Notes under the pieces: generated by a model
What the model was told of the DNA's origin: nothing
Databases searched by the model: none
Seen by the model: the letters and a program-made list of their open reading frames with translations, nothing else
Position numbers and translations under genes: made by a program
Assembly (NCBI GenBank): GCA_029984035.1
Contig: JASBYJ010000005.1
Span: 62,001 to 126,000 of the forward strand
Direction of reading: 5' to 3'
DNA from: Conchiformibius sp.
Lineage (GTDB): Bacteria; Pseudomonadota; Gammaproteobacteria; Burkholderiales; Neisseriaceae
Length of the DNA stretch: 64,000 nucleotides
Shown here: positions 25,887 through 33,441 of the stretch, in pieces
Position numbering within the stretch: the stretch's first letter is position 1
Layout of the letters: each line of letters begins with the position of its first letter

Positions 25887-27053
25887 ATGCACACCCGCCG
25901 CGATTTTTTAAAACTCTCCGCCCTGTTCGGCGCAACGGCCGCTCTGCCCCTGCTGCAAGCCTGTTCTCGCCGCGCCGCCGCCGCGCCCGATGCCCCGCTT
26001 ACCATCGGCTACCTGCCCATTCTCGATGCCGCCCCGCTTTTGGTGGCGCACGGCTTGGGTTTGTTTGAACGGGCGGGCGTGGCAACGGTCAAACCTATTT
26101 TGTTCCGCTCGTGGGCAGGTTTGGTGGAAGCGTTTTTAAGCGGACAAGTTAATTTGATACACGTTTTGTCGCCGATGAGCGTGTGGATGCGTTACGGCAG
26201 CCGCGCCCCCGTCCGCGCCCTGATGTGGAACCACACCTGCGGTTCCGCGCTTACCGTGCGCCCTGATGTGCGCGAGGTGCGCGATTTGCAGGGTCAAACC
26301 GTTGCCATACCGTTTTGGTACGCCGTTCACAATGTGATTGTCCAGCAGATATTGCGGCAGGCGGGTTTGCGCGTGGTGGAAAAAAATCCGCAGGCGGGCG
26401 AAGTGCGTTTGACCGTGATGCCGCCTTCGGACATGGTGGCGGCGTTGGCGGCGGGAACGATTGCCGGCTTTATCGTAGCCGAACCGTTTAACGCGCTGGC
26501 GGAAGCCAAAGGCGTGGGCAAAATCCTGCGTTTTAGCGGCGACATCTGGCGCGAACACGCCTGCTGCCTGACGATGATGCACGAACACAATATCCGAAAC
26601 CGCCCCGAATGGGTGCAGCACGTCATCAACAGCCTTGTTCAGGCAGCCGCGTGGACGAAAACCCACCGCGCCGAAGCCGCCGCGCTGTTGGCGAAACAGG
26701 GCGTGCAAAAATACACCCCGCACGATGCCGAAGTGTTACGCGCCGTGTTGCAGCCCGAACCTGTGGTGTGGGCGAAATACGAGCGGGACGGCGCAGTACG
26801 CCACCGCGATTGGCAGCAGCAACGCATTGATTTTCAGCCCTATCCGTTTCCGTCTTACAGCGAGTTGCTGATTAAGCTGCTGAAAGAAACCCATTTGGCG
26901 GGCGTGAACACCTTTTTGCAGGAACTGAATCCCGCCGAAGCCGCGAAAGAATTGTTTGACAGCCGTTTTGTGGAACAGGCTTTGCAACAGCACGGTTTGA
27001 TGCGGACTTTCGGGCTGAATGCGCTCACGCGGCAGGAAACGTTTGCACTTTAA
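25887..27053 (+). CDS. ABC transporter substrate-binding lipoprotein (NMT1/NrtA-like), Tat signal
   Basis: A 388-residue binding protein. The N-terminus has a twin-arginine motif (RRDFLK, residues 4-9) and a lipobox ending at Cys26 (LLQAC), so it is probably exported folded and anchored as a lipoprotein. The mature part starts TIGYLPILDAAPLLVAHGLG, typical of the NMT1/CmpA/NrtA group that bind nitrate, bicarbonate, sulfonates or pyrimidine precursors. EPFNALAEAKGVGKIL is another family mark. A Tat-exported binding protein suggests a cofactor or metal-related fold. It is GC-rich like the rest of the block. Confidence 0.85.
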   Translation: MHTRRDFLKLSALFGATAALPLLQACSRRAAAAPDAPLTIGYLPILDAAPLLVAHGLGLFERAGVATVKPILFRSWAGLVEAFLSGQVNLIHVLSPMSVWMRYGSRAPVRALMWNHTCGSALTVRPDVREVRDLQGQTVAIPFWYAVHNVIVQQILRQAGLRVVEKNPQAGEVRLTVMPPSDMVAALAAGTIAGFIVAEPFNALAEAKGVGKILRFSGDIWREHACCLTMMHEHNIRNRPEWVQHVINSLVQAAAWTKTHRAEAAALLAKQGVQKYTPHDAEVLRAVLQPEPVVWAKYERDGAVRHRDWQQQRIDFQPYPFPSYSELLIKLLKETHLAGVNTFLQELNPAEAAKELFDSRFVEQALQQHGLMRTFGLNALTRQETFAL

Positions 27054-27089
27054 ACAGGCTGCCTGAAACCATTAGGAAAGATAAATTCA

Positions 27090-27839
27090 ATGAAATCAAA
27101 ATATTATTTTCACGGCGGCGCGGGTTTGCTGCTGCTGTTGGCGGCGTGGCAACTGGGCGCGTGGCTGCTGGCGCGAACCCTGCCGCTTGCCAATCTGCTT
27201 GCGCCCGCCGCCGCACTGGGCAGCCTGAACACCCTAATTTCAGACGGCACTTTGTGGCCGCATATTTGGGCGAGTTTGCAAAGGGTGGCGGTGGGGCTGC
27301 TGTGCGCACTGGCGGCGGGCGTGCCGCTCGGTTTCGCGCTGGGTTTGTCGCCGCGCGCGGAGCAGACGCTCAATCCGCCGTTTCAGTTTTTACGCATGAT
27401 TTCGCCTTTGTCGTGGATGCCGGTGGCGGTGATGCTGTTCGGCATCGGCGACGCGCCCGTGTATTTTCTGTTGGCGTTTGCGGCGGTGTGGCCGTTGATG
27501 CTGAACACCGCTTCGGGCGTGCGCAACATCAACGCGCAATGGCTGGAATTGGGGCGTTCCTTGTCGGCAACCAAAGCGGAAATGTTGTGGAAAATCATGC
27601 TGCCTGCGGTGGTGGGCGATATTCTGAACGGGCTGCGGCTGGCGATTGGCATTGTGTGGGTGGTGCTGGTACCGTGCGAGATGCTGGGCGTAAACGAGGG
27701 CTTGGGCTATTTTATTTTGGACACGCGCGACCGTTTGGCGTATTCGGAGCTGATGTCAACAGTGATTTTAATCGGTATCATTGGTTGGTTTTTAGACAGC
27801 AATGCAAAACGGCTAACAAAATGGTGGCAACATGGCTAA
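27090..27839 (+). CDS. ABC transporter permease, NitT/TauT type
   Basis: A 249-residue inner-membrane permease with about six hydrophobic helices. The cytoplasmic coupling (EAA) loop is visible as ELGRSLSATKAEMLWKIMLP, matching the SsuC/TauC branch, and SWMPVAVMLFGIGD is also typical. It completes the importer with the genes at 24831 and 25887. Its last eight bases overlap the ATG of the MutT-like gene, whose base composition is lower in GC, so a composition boundary falls exactly at a coupled gene junction. Confidence 0.9.
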   Translation: MKSKYYFHGGAGLLLLLAAWQLGAWLLARTLPLANLLAPAAALGSLNTLISDGTLWPHIWASLQRVAVGLLCALAAGVPLGFALGLSPRAEQTLNPPFQFLRMISPLSWMPVAVMLFGIGDAPVYFLLAFAAVWPLMLNTASGVRNINAQWLELGRSLSATKAEMLWKIMLPAVVGDILNGLRLAIGIVWVVLVPCEMLGVNEGLGYFILDTRDRLAYSELMSTVILIGIIGWFLDSNAKRLTKWWQHG

Positions 27840-28632
27840 ATCTTTCAATGAACATACGCCCGAATTCATCCAAGTCGTTGCAGCCATTTTATATAATGAG
27901 CGCGGAGAGTGTCTCTTATCCTCGCGTCCGGAAGGAAAAAAATACGCGGGTTACTGGGAGTTTGCCGGAGGCAAAGTGGAACAAGGCGAAACAGATTTAG
28001 CCGCACTCCGACGCGAAATACACGAAGAACTCGGAATCACCATATCGGCCGCCACACCTTGGCTTCTCAAACACCACATCTACGAGCATACCGCCGTACG
28101 CCTGCGTTTTTTCCGTATATTTCCACACCAATGGTCAGGACAACCTACTGCAAAAGAAGGGCAACAATGGCAATGGCAAAAACCGGGAAACTACACCGTA
28201 TCACCGATGCTGCCTGCGAATACCTCTTTACTGGAAGCACTCACCGTACCCTCCCGGCTTTCAGGCAGCCTGAAAACAGGTTTTCAATCTCCTGACGGAG
28301 ACTATCTCGTTATCCCGTATGCCGAGCACACTGATACAAACCAAAATATCCTTACCGATGCATCGCTATTGCGTAAAACAACCGAAAAACCGCCATGCCG
28401 AAGCCTATGGGCAGTGGCCGACACGGCACAAGACATTCAGACAGCCCTGCCAGCAGACGTATGGTTCTGGCTTATCCGCAACGACACCGAAGCACACAAT
28501 GCACTGAATTTGCTTGAAAAAGGCCTGTCACAGCCTCTTATCCCGTACGCGCCAAGTGAGCTATATCACCGTTTTAAAACAGACTGGCTTAATGCAGGCG
28601 CACATACCGTAATAGAAAATACAGCCGATTAA
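27832..28632 (+). CDS. mutT: MutT-like NUDIX hydrolase with C-terminal extension
   Basis: A 266-residue protein. The N-terminal 130 residues are a NUDIX domain with a complete box at residues 47-69 (GKVEQGE, REIHEELGI: G-x5-E-x7-RE-U-x-EE-x-G-U). By homology it clears oxidised purine nucleotides such as 8-oxo-dGTP. The other half has no motif I recognise; in some proteobacteria MutT is fused to a thiamine-phosphate synthase-like domain, and this tail sits at the corresponding place but is short. The ATG overlaps the permease gene. An uptake sequence lies inside the gene at about 28258-28273. Confidence 0.82.
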   Translation: MAKSFNEHTPEFIQVVAAILYNERGECLLSSRPEGKKYAGYWEFAGGKVEQGETDLAALRREIHEELGITISAATPWLLKHHIYEHTAVRLRFFRIFPHQWSGQPTAKEGQQWQWQKPGNYTVSPMLPANTSLLEALTVPSRLSGSLKTGFQSPDGDYLVIPYAEHTDTNQNILTDASLLRKTTEKPPCRSLWAVADTAQDIQTALPADVWFWLIRNDTEAHNALNLLEKGLSQPLIPYAPSELYHRFKTDWLNAGAHTVIENTAD

Positions 28633-28917
28633 TAGACTTTGTTTTCAAATAAGACTAATACCGCAATATGATTTGATAAAATAAATACTTATCAAAAGAT
28701 TGATGCAAATTATCTTTGAAAAAAATGTTTTTACACAATCTGTTTATAGTCATATGAACCAAATCTTACCGCCTTAATATCAAACATCGGCAAGAAACCA
28801 ATCTACACATAACCCAACGATAACGATAGGCTTTCAAGCAAATAAATTGCAATACAAACGGAATAAATGTGCATATGCCAACTTGATTTTCCACACCATC
28901 TCCCCCATTATCACCGC

Positions 28918-29409
28918 ATGAACACCTTACTGATTATTTTCGCCCTTACCCTGATGCTCGCAGGCGCGGCAGGTACCATTTTCCCCGCACTCCCCGGATT
29001 ACCTCTGCTGTACGGCGGCATCTGGCTTTTGGCATATACACAGGATTATCAGATTATCGGCAGCGGTACCCTATTATTTTTATTGCTGCCCGTTATTTTC
29101 GGTATGGCAATGGATTTTATTGCAGGGTTAATGGGTGCCAAATATACCGGAGCATCGCAAACCGCCCTTTGGGGCGCATTCGTCGGCGGCATTGCAGGTA
29201 TGTTTTTCGGACTACCCGGCTTGCTTATCGGGCCTGTTGCGGGCGCAATGCTCGGAGAAGCGTTTGCACGCAGCGATTTGATTAAAGCAGGCAAAGTCGG
29301 CATCGGTACGTTTATCGGATTCATTATTGGCGTTGCCGCCAAAGTCGGAGCCGCATTGGTCATGCTGTTTACCGCATTATGGCAATATCTCGCCCATTGG
29401 TTGTTTTAA
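28918..29409 (+). CDS. DUF456 family membrane protein
   Basis: A 163-residue, very hydrophobic inner-membrane protein, rich in Gly and Ala, with about five helices; GTIFPALPGLPLLYGGIWLLA at the start and a glycine-zipper-like GAFVGGIAGMFFGLPGLLIG in the middle are typical of DUF456. The function is unknown in the family. I chose the ATG at 28918 (MNTLLIIFALTL) because the longer frame from 28867 has a non-hydrophobic leader. About 285 AT-rich bases without a gene lie upstream. A terminator hairpin follows. Confidence 0.8.
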   Translation: MNTLLIIFALTLMLAGAAGTIFPALPGLPLLYGGIWLLAYTQDYQIIGSGTLLFLLLPVIFGMAMDFIAGLMGAKYTGASQTALWGAFVGGIAGMFFGLPGLLIGPVAGAMLGEAFARSDLIKAGKVGIGTFIGFIIGVAAKVGAALVMLFTALWQYLAHWLF

Positions 29410-29466
29410 GATTTGACAATATACATTTCCCTTTGCGATAATCGGCAAGTTTTCCAAATTAACCGC

Positions 29467-29497
29467 AACAGCCGTAACACAACGGCTGTTGTTATTT
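29467..29497 (+). terminator. Terminator after the DUF456 gene
   Basis: AACAGCCGT and ACGGCTGTT form a nine-pair stem with a short loop, followed by GTTATTTT. It is 58 bases after the stop codon. Confidence 0.8.
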
Positions 29498-29662
29498 TCC
29501 AGACACGGCAGACCGGTCTGTATCCGTTAGGGGGTGATTTTGTCAAGGGCACGCATCAGCCCGCCAATCCATCGAATTCGGCAATTACGATGCGACAAAC
29601 TTTTCAGGGAGCCTATGCTACCATACCGCAAACAAAAATTTTAGTATTTCAAGGATAAACAA

Positions 29663-29875
29663 ATGCCTTCTATCCGCGTAAAAGAAAACGAACCTTTTGA
29701 AGTTGCAATGCGCCGTTTCAAACGCGCTATCGAAAAAACCGGCCTGCTGACCGAGCTGAGAGCACGTGAAGCATACGAAAAACCGACTACCGAGCGCAAA
29801 CGCAAAAAAGCCGCTGCTGTGAAACGTCTGCAAAAACGTCTGCGCAGCCAACAACTGCCCCCGAAAATGTACTAA
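29663..29875 (+). CDS. rpsU: 30S ribosomal protein S21
   Basis: A 70-residue basic protein with the S21 signature: MPSIRVKENEPFEVAMRRFK, then RERKRKKAAA-type basic helix. It is part of the small subunit near the anti-Shine-Dalgarno region of 16S rRNA. A good AAGGA ribosome site precedes the ATG. In many proteobacteria rpsU is followed by dnaG and rpoD; here a terminator and yqeY follow and then mobile-element scraps, so that operon is not present in its classic form. Confidence 0.97.
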   Translation: MPSIRVKENEPFEVAMRRFKRAIEKTGLLTELRAREAYEKPTTERKRKKAAAVKRLQKRLRSQQLPPKMY

Positions 29876-29898
29876 ACCGTTTTCGGTGTCAAACTGAC

Positions 29899-29938
29899 AA
29901 ACACCGCAAACTTAGTTCGATAAGTTGCGGTGTTTTCT
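29899..29938 (+). terminator. Terminator between rpsU and yqeY
   Basis: AACACCGCAA-ACTTA pairs with TAAGTTGCGGTGTT around a GTTCGA loop, followed by TTTTCTTA: a long, nearly perfect stem. It should insulate the strongly expressed rpsU from yqeY. Confidence 0.88.
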
Positions 29939-30006
29939 TATTGATACGAAAATATTATCAGCCGGCCGGCAAGCAGGCTGCCCGAAACTTCCACAAGGAA
30001 AGCATT

Positions 30007-30456
30007 ATGTCTCTGAAAACCCTTTTAAGCGAAGACATGAAAACCGCCATGCGCAATAAAGACCAAACCGCACTATCGGTTATCCGCATGGCCAACGCCG
30101 CCGTTAAACAATTTGAAATCGACCGTCAAACCGAAGCACAAGATACTGATATCACTTCTATCATCAGCAAAATGATTAAACAGCGCAAAGACAGTGCGAA
30201 AATCTATTCGGATGCCGGACGGAACGACCTTGCCGATAAAGAAAATGCTGAAATTGAAGTATTACTACGTTATCTGCCGAAAATGTTGGGTACGGAAGAA
30301 ATTCGGGCAGCAGTAAACGAGGCCGTAAACGAAACTTCAGCAAAAGGCACGGCCGATATGGGCAAAGTGATGGGGATACTCAAAAACCGTTTGGCCGGCA
30401 AAGCCGATATGGGCGAAGTCAACCGTGTTTTAAAAGAAGTTTTATCACAAATCTAA
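30007..30456 (+). CDS. yqeY: YqeY/GatB-like domain protein
   Basis: A 149-residue protein of the YqeY family, which resembles the tail domain of the amidotransferase subunit GatB. It starts LKTLLSEDMKTAMRNKDQTALSVIRM and ends with repeats of KADMGEVNRVLKE, both diagnostic. It is presumed to bind tRNA but the role is not settled. The ATG at 30007 follows AAGGAAAGC. It is conserved next to rpsU in many beta- and gammaproteobacteria, which agrees with this position. Confidence 0.92.
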   Translation: MSLKTLLSEDMKTAMRNKDQTALSVIRMANAAVKQFEIDRQTEAQDTDITSIISKMIKQRKDSAKIYSDAGRNDLADKENAEIEVLLRYLPKMLGTEEIRAAVNEAVNETSAKGTADMGKVMGILKNRLAGKADMGEVNRVLKEVLSQI

Positions 30457-30761
30457 ATTACTACAAAAAATTGGAACGATAAATTGAGTGATTACCCATA
30501 TTGGTGTTTAACCGTTGATATGAGGTCTCTAAAGAAAATTAAAAAATGATAAGGCTCCTACTAGCTGCTGTGAAAGATCAGATACTCAAATTATCAAGAG
30601 TAGCTCCATTACATCGTTGCTTGGATTTTCTAAACTCAACATCAAGACAATCGAGAATGGAATTAAACGTACAACTTAACGGCTTTGCGCAATTTTTGCT
30701 TACAAGACCCGCGTTAAGAAGGCAGCAAATATCCTATGTAACCACTTTGCCTGTTTTTTAG
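30457..30761. other. Intergenic, no convincing gene
   Basis: About 300 AT-rich bases. A 71-codon frame at 30546-30761 has no ribosome site and no family resemblance. The DNA looks like the decayed left part of the small mobile-element remnant that follows. Confidence 0.5.
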
Positions 30762-30974
30762 CCAAAAGCAGGCAACAAAACTTACCTGCACTGGCGATCT
30801 GTCGGGATTAGCCAGGCACAAAAGGCTTTTCACTACGCCTACCGAGCGGAATTGTCCTGCTGGATACAACTTCCGGAAAAATACAGCAGCGACAGCATGC
30901 CCGATTTAACCTTGTTGCAACAAACTACCAATACGGTTGTCCCCCTATTGCAACAATCCGATTTGATTAACTAA
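30762..30974 (+). pseudogene. Truncated gene of a small mobile element (unassigned)
   Basis: An open stretch without a start codon that reads KTYLHWRSVGISQAQKAFHY, then WIQLPEKYSSDSMPDLTLLQ and ends DLIN, 11 bases before the ATG of the broken small gene at 30986. The composition and spacing look like real coding DNA that has lost its 5' end. Its position, just upstream of the small charged protein, parallels the gene at 60749-61108, although the sequences are not clearly related. I do not recognise the family. Confidence 0.4.
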
Positions 30975-30985
30975 GAGAAAATTTA

Positions 30986-31176
30986 ATGAAAACCACTTCC
31001 AAACAACCACGCCCCCGTTCGCAGACTCAAAAAGAAGCGGACAAACGTTAAAGAAATTCATCGCTTTCAACGAAAATGAAAACGATTTATGGGAATTTAT
31101 CCAAACTATCGATAATTTCACGCAGTGGATGAAAAACAAAATAAGGAAAGAAATGAATAAAAAATCATCAAGCTGA
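30986..31176 (+). pseudogene. Small charged protein family, copy B, frameshifted
   Basis: ATG at 30986 opens KTTSKQPRPRSQTQKEADKR and stops at 31049-31051; in the overlapping frame the sequence continues KKFIAFNENENDLWEFIQTI and DNFTQWMKNKIRKEMNKK to 31176. Joined, it matches copies A (11516-11689) and C (61113-61310): a QKEADKRY-like basic start, an aromatic/polar beta stretch and an NFxxWxxxKIRxE ending. A single-base indel near 31045 explains the break. Confidence 0.6.
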
Positions 31177-31255
31177 TGCAATATTACCAATCTAGCCTAA
31201 AAATTATCTGAAGTAGTCTCTATAAAATCTGAAACATCCCTACTTGGAGAACATT

Positions 31256-32038
31256 TCAAAGTACAACTGCATCACGCCAAGATTGCGCCTGTACTTCATA
31301 TTGCTGTAACAAATCATGATATTCTGCGCTGCAAAACCATCGCCACTCCATTTCACGAGCAAGCTGAATATCATCATAAACACCATCATACGGTACGGCC
31401 GGATGGCACATCAGTACTGTACCTCGCTCAGGTGCCTGAACCAACCATTGCTGCCAACGTTGTGATAAAGTTTGCATATCATCATCAAATGAATATACAC
31501 CCCCAAAATAAGCATTAGCTTGAAATCCACTATGTTTTAATACTCTCCTGAAATAAGCACCCCCAAGCATATAAATCAACTGACCTTTCGCACTTACCGA
31601 AAACGGACGAGTGCTGCGCAAATAAGGGCACTTTACATATCTTAATCTCAATTCTTCCAACAGAACTTCTCGTATCTGCGGAAATTGATGCACATGCTGA
31701 TGCCCGTCCACAAACACAGGAACTTGGCCGCTTTGCTGTTCAAAGTTATCCAATTGCCGGCAAATCAAATTCCGCAAATCATTTTTATTCCAACGCCTTA
31801 ACCAAGACTTGAGCAATACCGTTTTCAGGCTGCCCTGCTTTGCAAATCCTGTAAAATCCAGATGTAATCCAATCTCTATACCGCTTTGCTGCAAACTCCG
31901 CCAGTGTTCTTGCGACACCGTACCCAAACTCATCAAACTGGCTGACTGTGCAATCCCTTGTTCACCCAAACGGCATACCGCCTCATTCACAGCAGGATGC
32001 ATACCCAAATCATCAATATTAACTGTAATGTATTTCAT
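31256..32038 (-). CDS. YdjC/ChbG/NaxD-family polysaccharide or lipid-linked sugar deacetylase
   Basis: A 260-residue carbohydrate deacetylase of the YdjC family. The metal-binding and catalytic residues are visible: Asp9-Asp10 in VNIDDLGMH, IGLHLDF, and the HxxxH-type cluster DGHQHVHQFP. The ATG at 32038 is preferred over 32062 because homologues begin at KYITVNIDDLG. It is the last gene of a four-gene operon with a GT39, a GtrB-like GT2 and a GtrA-like protein. In Francisella NaxD and Bordetella LgmC, YdjC-family enzymes deacetylate undecaprenyl-phosphate-linked N-acetylhexosamine before transfer to lipid A; the same role is proposed here by context, not proved. Confidence 0.82.
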   Translation of the reverse strand: MKYITVNIDDLGMHPAVNEAVCRLGEQGIAQSASLMSLGTVSQEHWRSLQQSGIEIGLHLDFTGFAKQGSLKTVLLKSWLRRWNKNDLRNLICRQLDNFEQQSGQVPVFVDGHQHVHQFPQIREVLLEELRLRYVKCPYLRSTRPFSVSAKGQLIYMLGGAYFRRVLKHSGFQANAYFGGVYSFDDDMQTLSQRWQQWLVQAPERGTVLMCHPAVPYDGVYDDIQLAREMEWRWFCSAEYHDLLQQYEVQAQSWRDAVVL

Positions 32039-32070
32039 AGAGGCTGCCTGAAACCTTTCCAATTAAAAGA

Positions 32071-32469
32071 TTAGCGTGCGAATGCCCAAAATTTACCCAA
32101 TACAAACGTCAATAGCATTATGACCAAAGTGACTACCAACCAAATTACCATATAAAAGCGCCCCCCCCATAGATACAACCCTGCAACAAATAAACCCTGA
32201 TTAAGAACAAACCCCAGTAGAGAGCTCGCAAACCACCGCAACAAACTGTTTTTCCATGTATCGCATACACCATTCGGCGAACGAAAAGTCAAATGATAAT
32301 GACCGGTAAAACTGACCATAAATGCCAATAAAAAAGCCAAAATATTGGATTTTGCAGGTGTCATACCAAATAACGATACACATACAACCAACACGCAAAA
32401 ATGCATTCCTGCAGCCACAGCACCCACCAAAACAAAAAAGATTCCTTGAGTACTTAATTTACTGCTCAT
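32071..32469 (-). CDS. GtrA-like membrane protein (putative lipid-linked sugar flippase)
   Basis: A 132-residue protein with four transmembrane segments of the GtrA family, believed to help flip polyprenyl-phosphate sugars across the inner membrane. Seen: FVLVGAVAAGMHFCVLVVCV at the start, NILAFLLAFMVSFTGHYHLTF, and a final helix ending LGKFWAFAR. Its start overlaps the GtrB-like gene by 11 bases. An eight-G run (minus strand, 32161-32168) encodes WGGR in the third loop; a slip there would truncate the protein. Confidence 0.85.
   Translation of the reverse strand: MSSKLSTQGIFFVLVGAVAAGMHFCVLVVCVSLFGMTPAKSNILAFLLAFMVSFTGHYHLTFRSPNGVCDTWKNSLLRWFASSLLGFVLNQGLFVAGLYLWGGRFYMVIWLVVTLVIMLLTFVLGKFWAFAR
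32161..32168 (-). repeat. Homopolymeric G tract, 8 bases (C on plus strand), inside the gtrA-like gene
   Basis: Eight consecutive G on the coding strand. It is shorter than proven neisserial switching tracts but within the range where slippage is possible. Confidence 0.9.
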
Positions 32470-33436
32470 TACCGCTTACTCTTTCAGCAAAATATGGCTT
32501 ACTACTCCATTCTTCACGCACTAAATAAAGTGGCCTTTGCTTTACTTCCTCAAAAATCCGCCCAATATATTCACCAATCACGCCCAATGACAATAATTGC
32601 AACCCGGCAGAAAACATCACACCCGCAGCCACAGTTGCCCAACCAGGTACATCACGTCCAAATAAAATCGTTTCACCTACAATAAATAAACCGTACAATA
32701 CAGCCAGTAATGACACTGACAGCCCCATACGTGAAATCCAGCGCAAAGGTTTGAGTGAAAAAGATGTAATTCCCGTCATAGCCAAAGCAAACAAACCGTT
32801 GTAATTAAATTTGCTGCTACCTTCAGTACGTGGGGCGGCTGTAAAAGGCAGATAAACTGTTTTAAACCCAACCCAAGCATAAAGCCCTTTCATAAACCTT
32901 TGTCTCTCAGGCAGCAAAATCAGAGCCTGCACTACTTTCTTGTCCATCAAACGAAAATCACCTGCATTAGGCTTAAATTCATAGCGGCTGGTATTTTGCA
33001 TAAAGCGGTAAAAACCTCTTTTGAGAGAGCGGGTGAAACGGTTTTCATGCACACGTTCTGTTTGAACGGCAGCCACCATCTCCGCAACACCACTCCGATA
33101 GATATCCAGCATTTGCTCCAATACCGATATAGGGTGTTGTCCGTCTGCATCCATCATTGCCACCACCTGGCCGTATGATGCGCTTAACCCTGCACTTAAA
33201 GCTGCTTCTTTACCAAAATTCCGTGACAATGAAATCAAGCGCAACGAAACGTTTTCAGGCAGCCTATCAACCTGGTCTTTGCACACAGCGGCAATATCGT
33301 CCGTACTGCCGTCATCAACTATGATAATTTCGTGCTGATCCGATTGCATGGACAAAAATCGATACAGCTCGGGCAAAAAAACAGCCAATGATGCTGCATC
33401 ATTGTAAACGGGTAAAATAACACTCAAATAAATCAT
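32459..33436 (-). CDS. GtrB/ArnC-like polyprenyl-phosphate glycosyltransferase (GT2)
   Basis: A 325-residue GT2 with two C-terminal transmembrane helices, the architecture of enzymes that load a sugar onto undecaprenyl phosphate. Seen: VILPVYND at the N-terminus, IIIVDDGSTDD, the metal site MMDADGQHP and RFMKGLYAWVGFKT, then hydrophobic GLSVSLLAVLYGLFIV and a second helix, ending in a basic tail. Homologues include GtrB, ArnC, Francisella FlmF2 and Bordetella LgmA. It lies five bases after the GT39 gene and overlaps gtrA. The sugar is probably a hexosamine if the deacetylase neighbour acts on the product; this is inference. Confidence 0.88.
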   Translation of the reverse strand: MIYLSVILPVYNDAASLAVFLPELYRFLSMQSDQHEIIIVDDGSTDDIAAVCKDQVDRLPENVSLRLISLSRNFGKEAALSAGLSASYGQVVAMMDADGQHPISVLEQMLDIYRSGVAEMVAAVQTERVHENRFTRSLKRGFYRFMQNTSRYEFKPNAGDFRLMDKKVVQALILLPERQRFMKGLYAWVGFKTVYLPFTAAPRTEGSSKFNYNGLFALAMTGITSFSLKPLRWISRMGLSVSLLAVLYGLFIVGETILFGRDVPGWATVAAGVMFSAGLQLLSLGVIGEYIGRIFEEVKQRPLYLVREEWSSKPYFAERVSGNEQ

Positions 33437-33441
33437 AATAC

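Noticed and set aside
27832..28632. MutT fused to an active thiamine-phosphate synthase
   Set aside because: The C-terminal half is short and shows no recognisable ThiE motifs.
29413..29658. 81-codon frame upstream of rpsU
   Set aside because: It runs through the DUF456 terminator hairpin and the rpsU leader, so it is not a gene.
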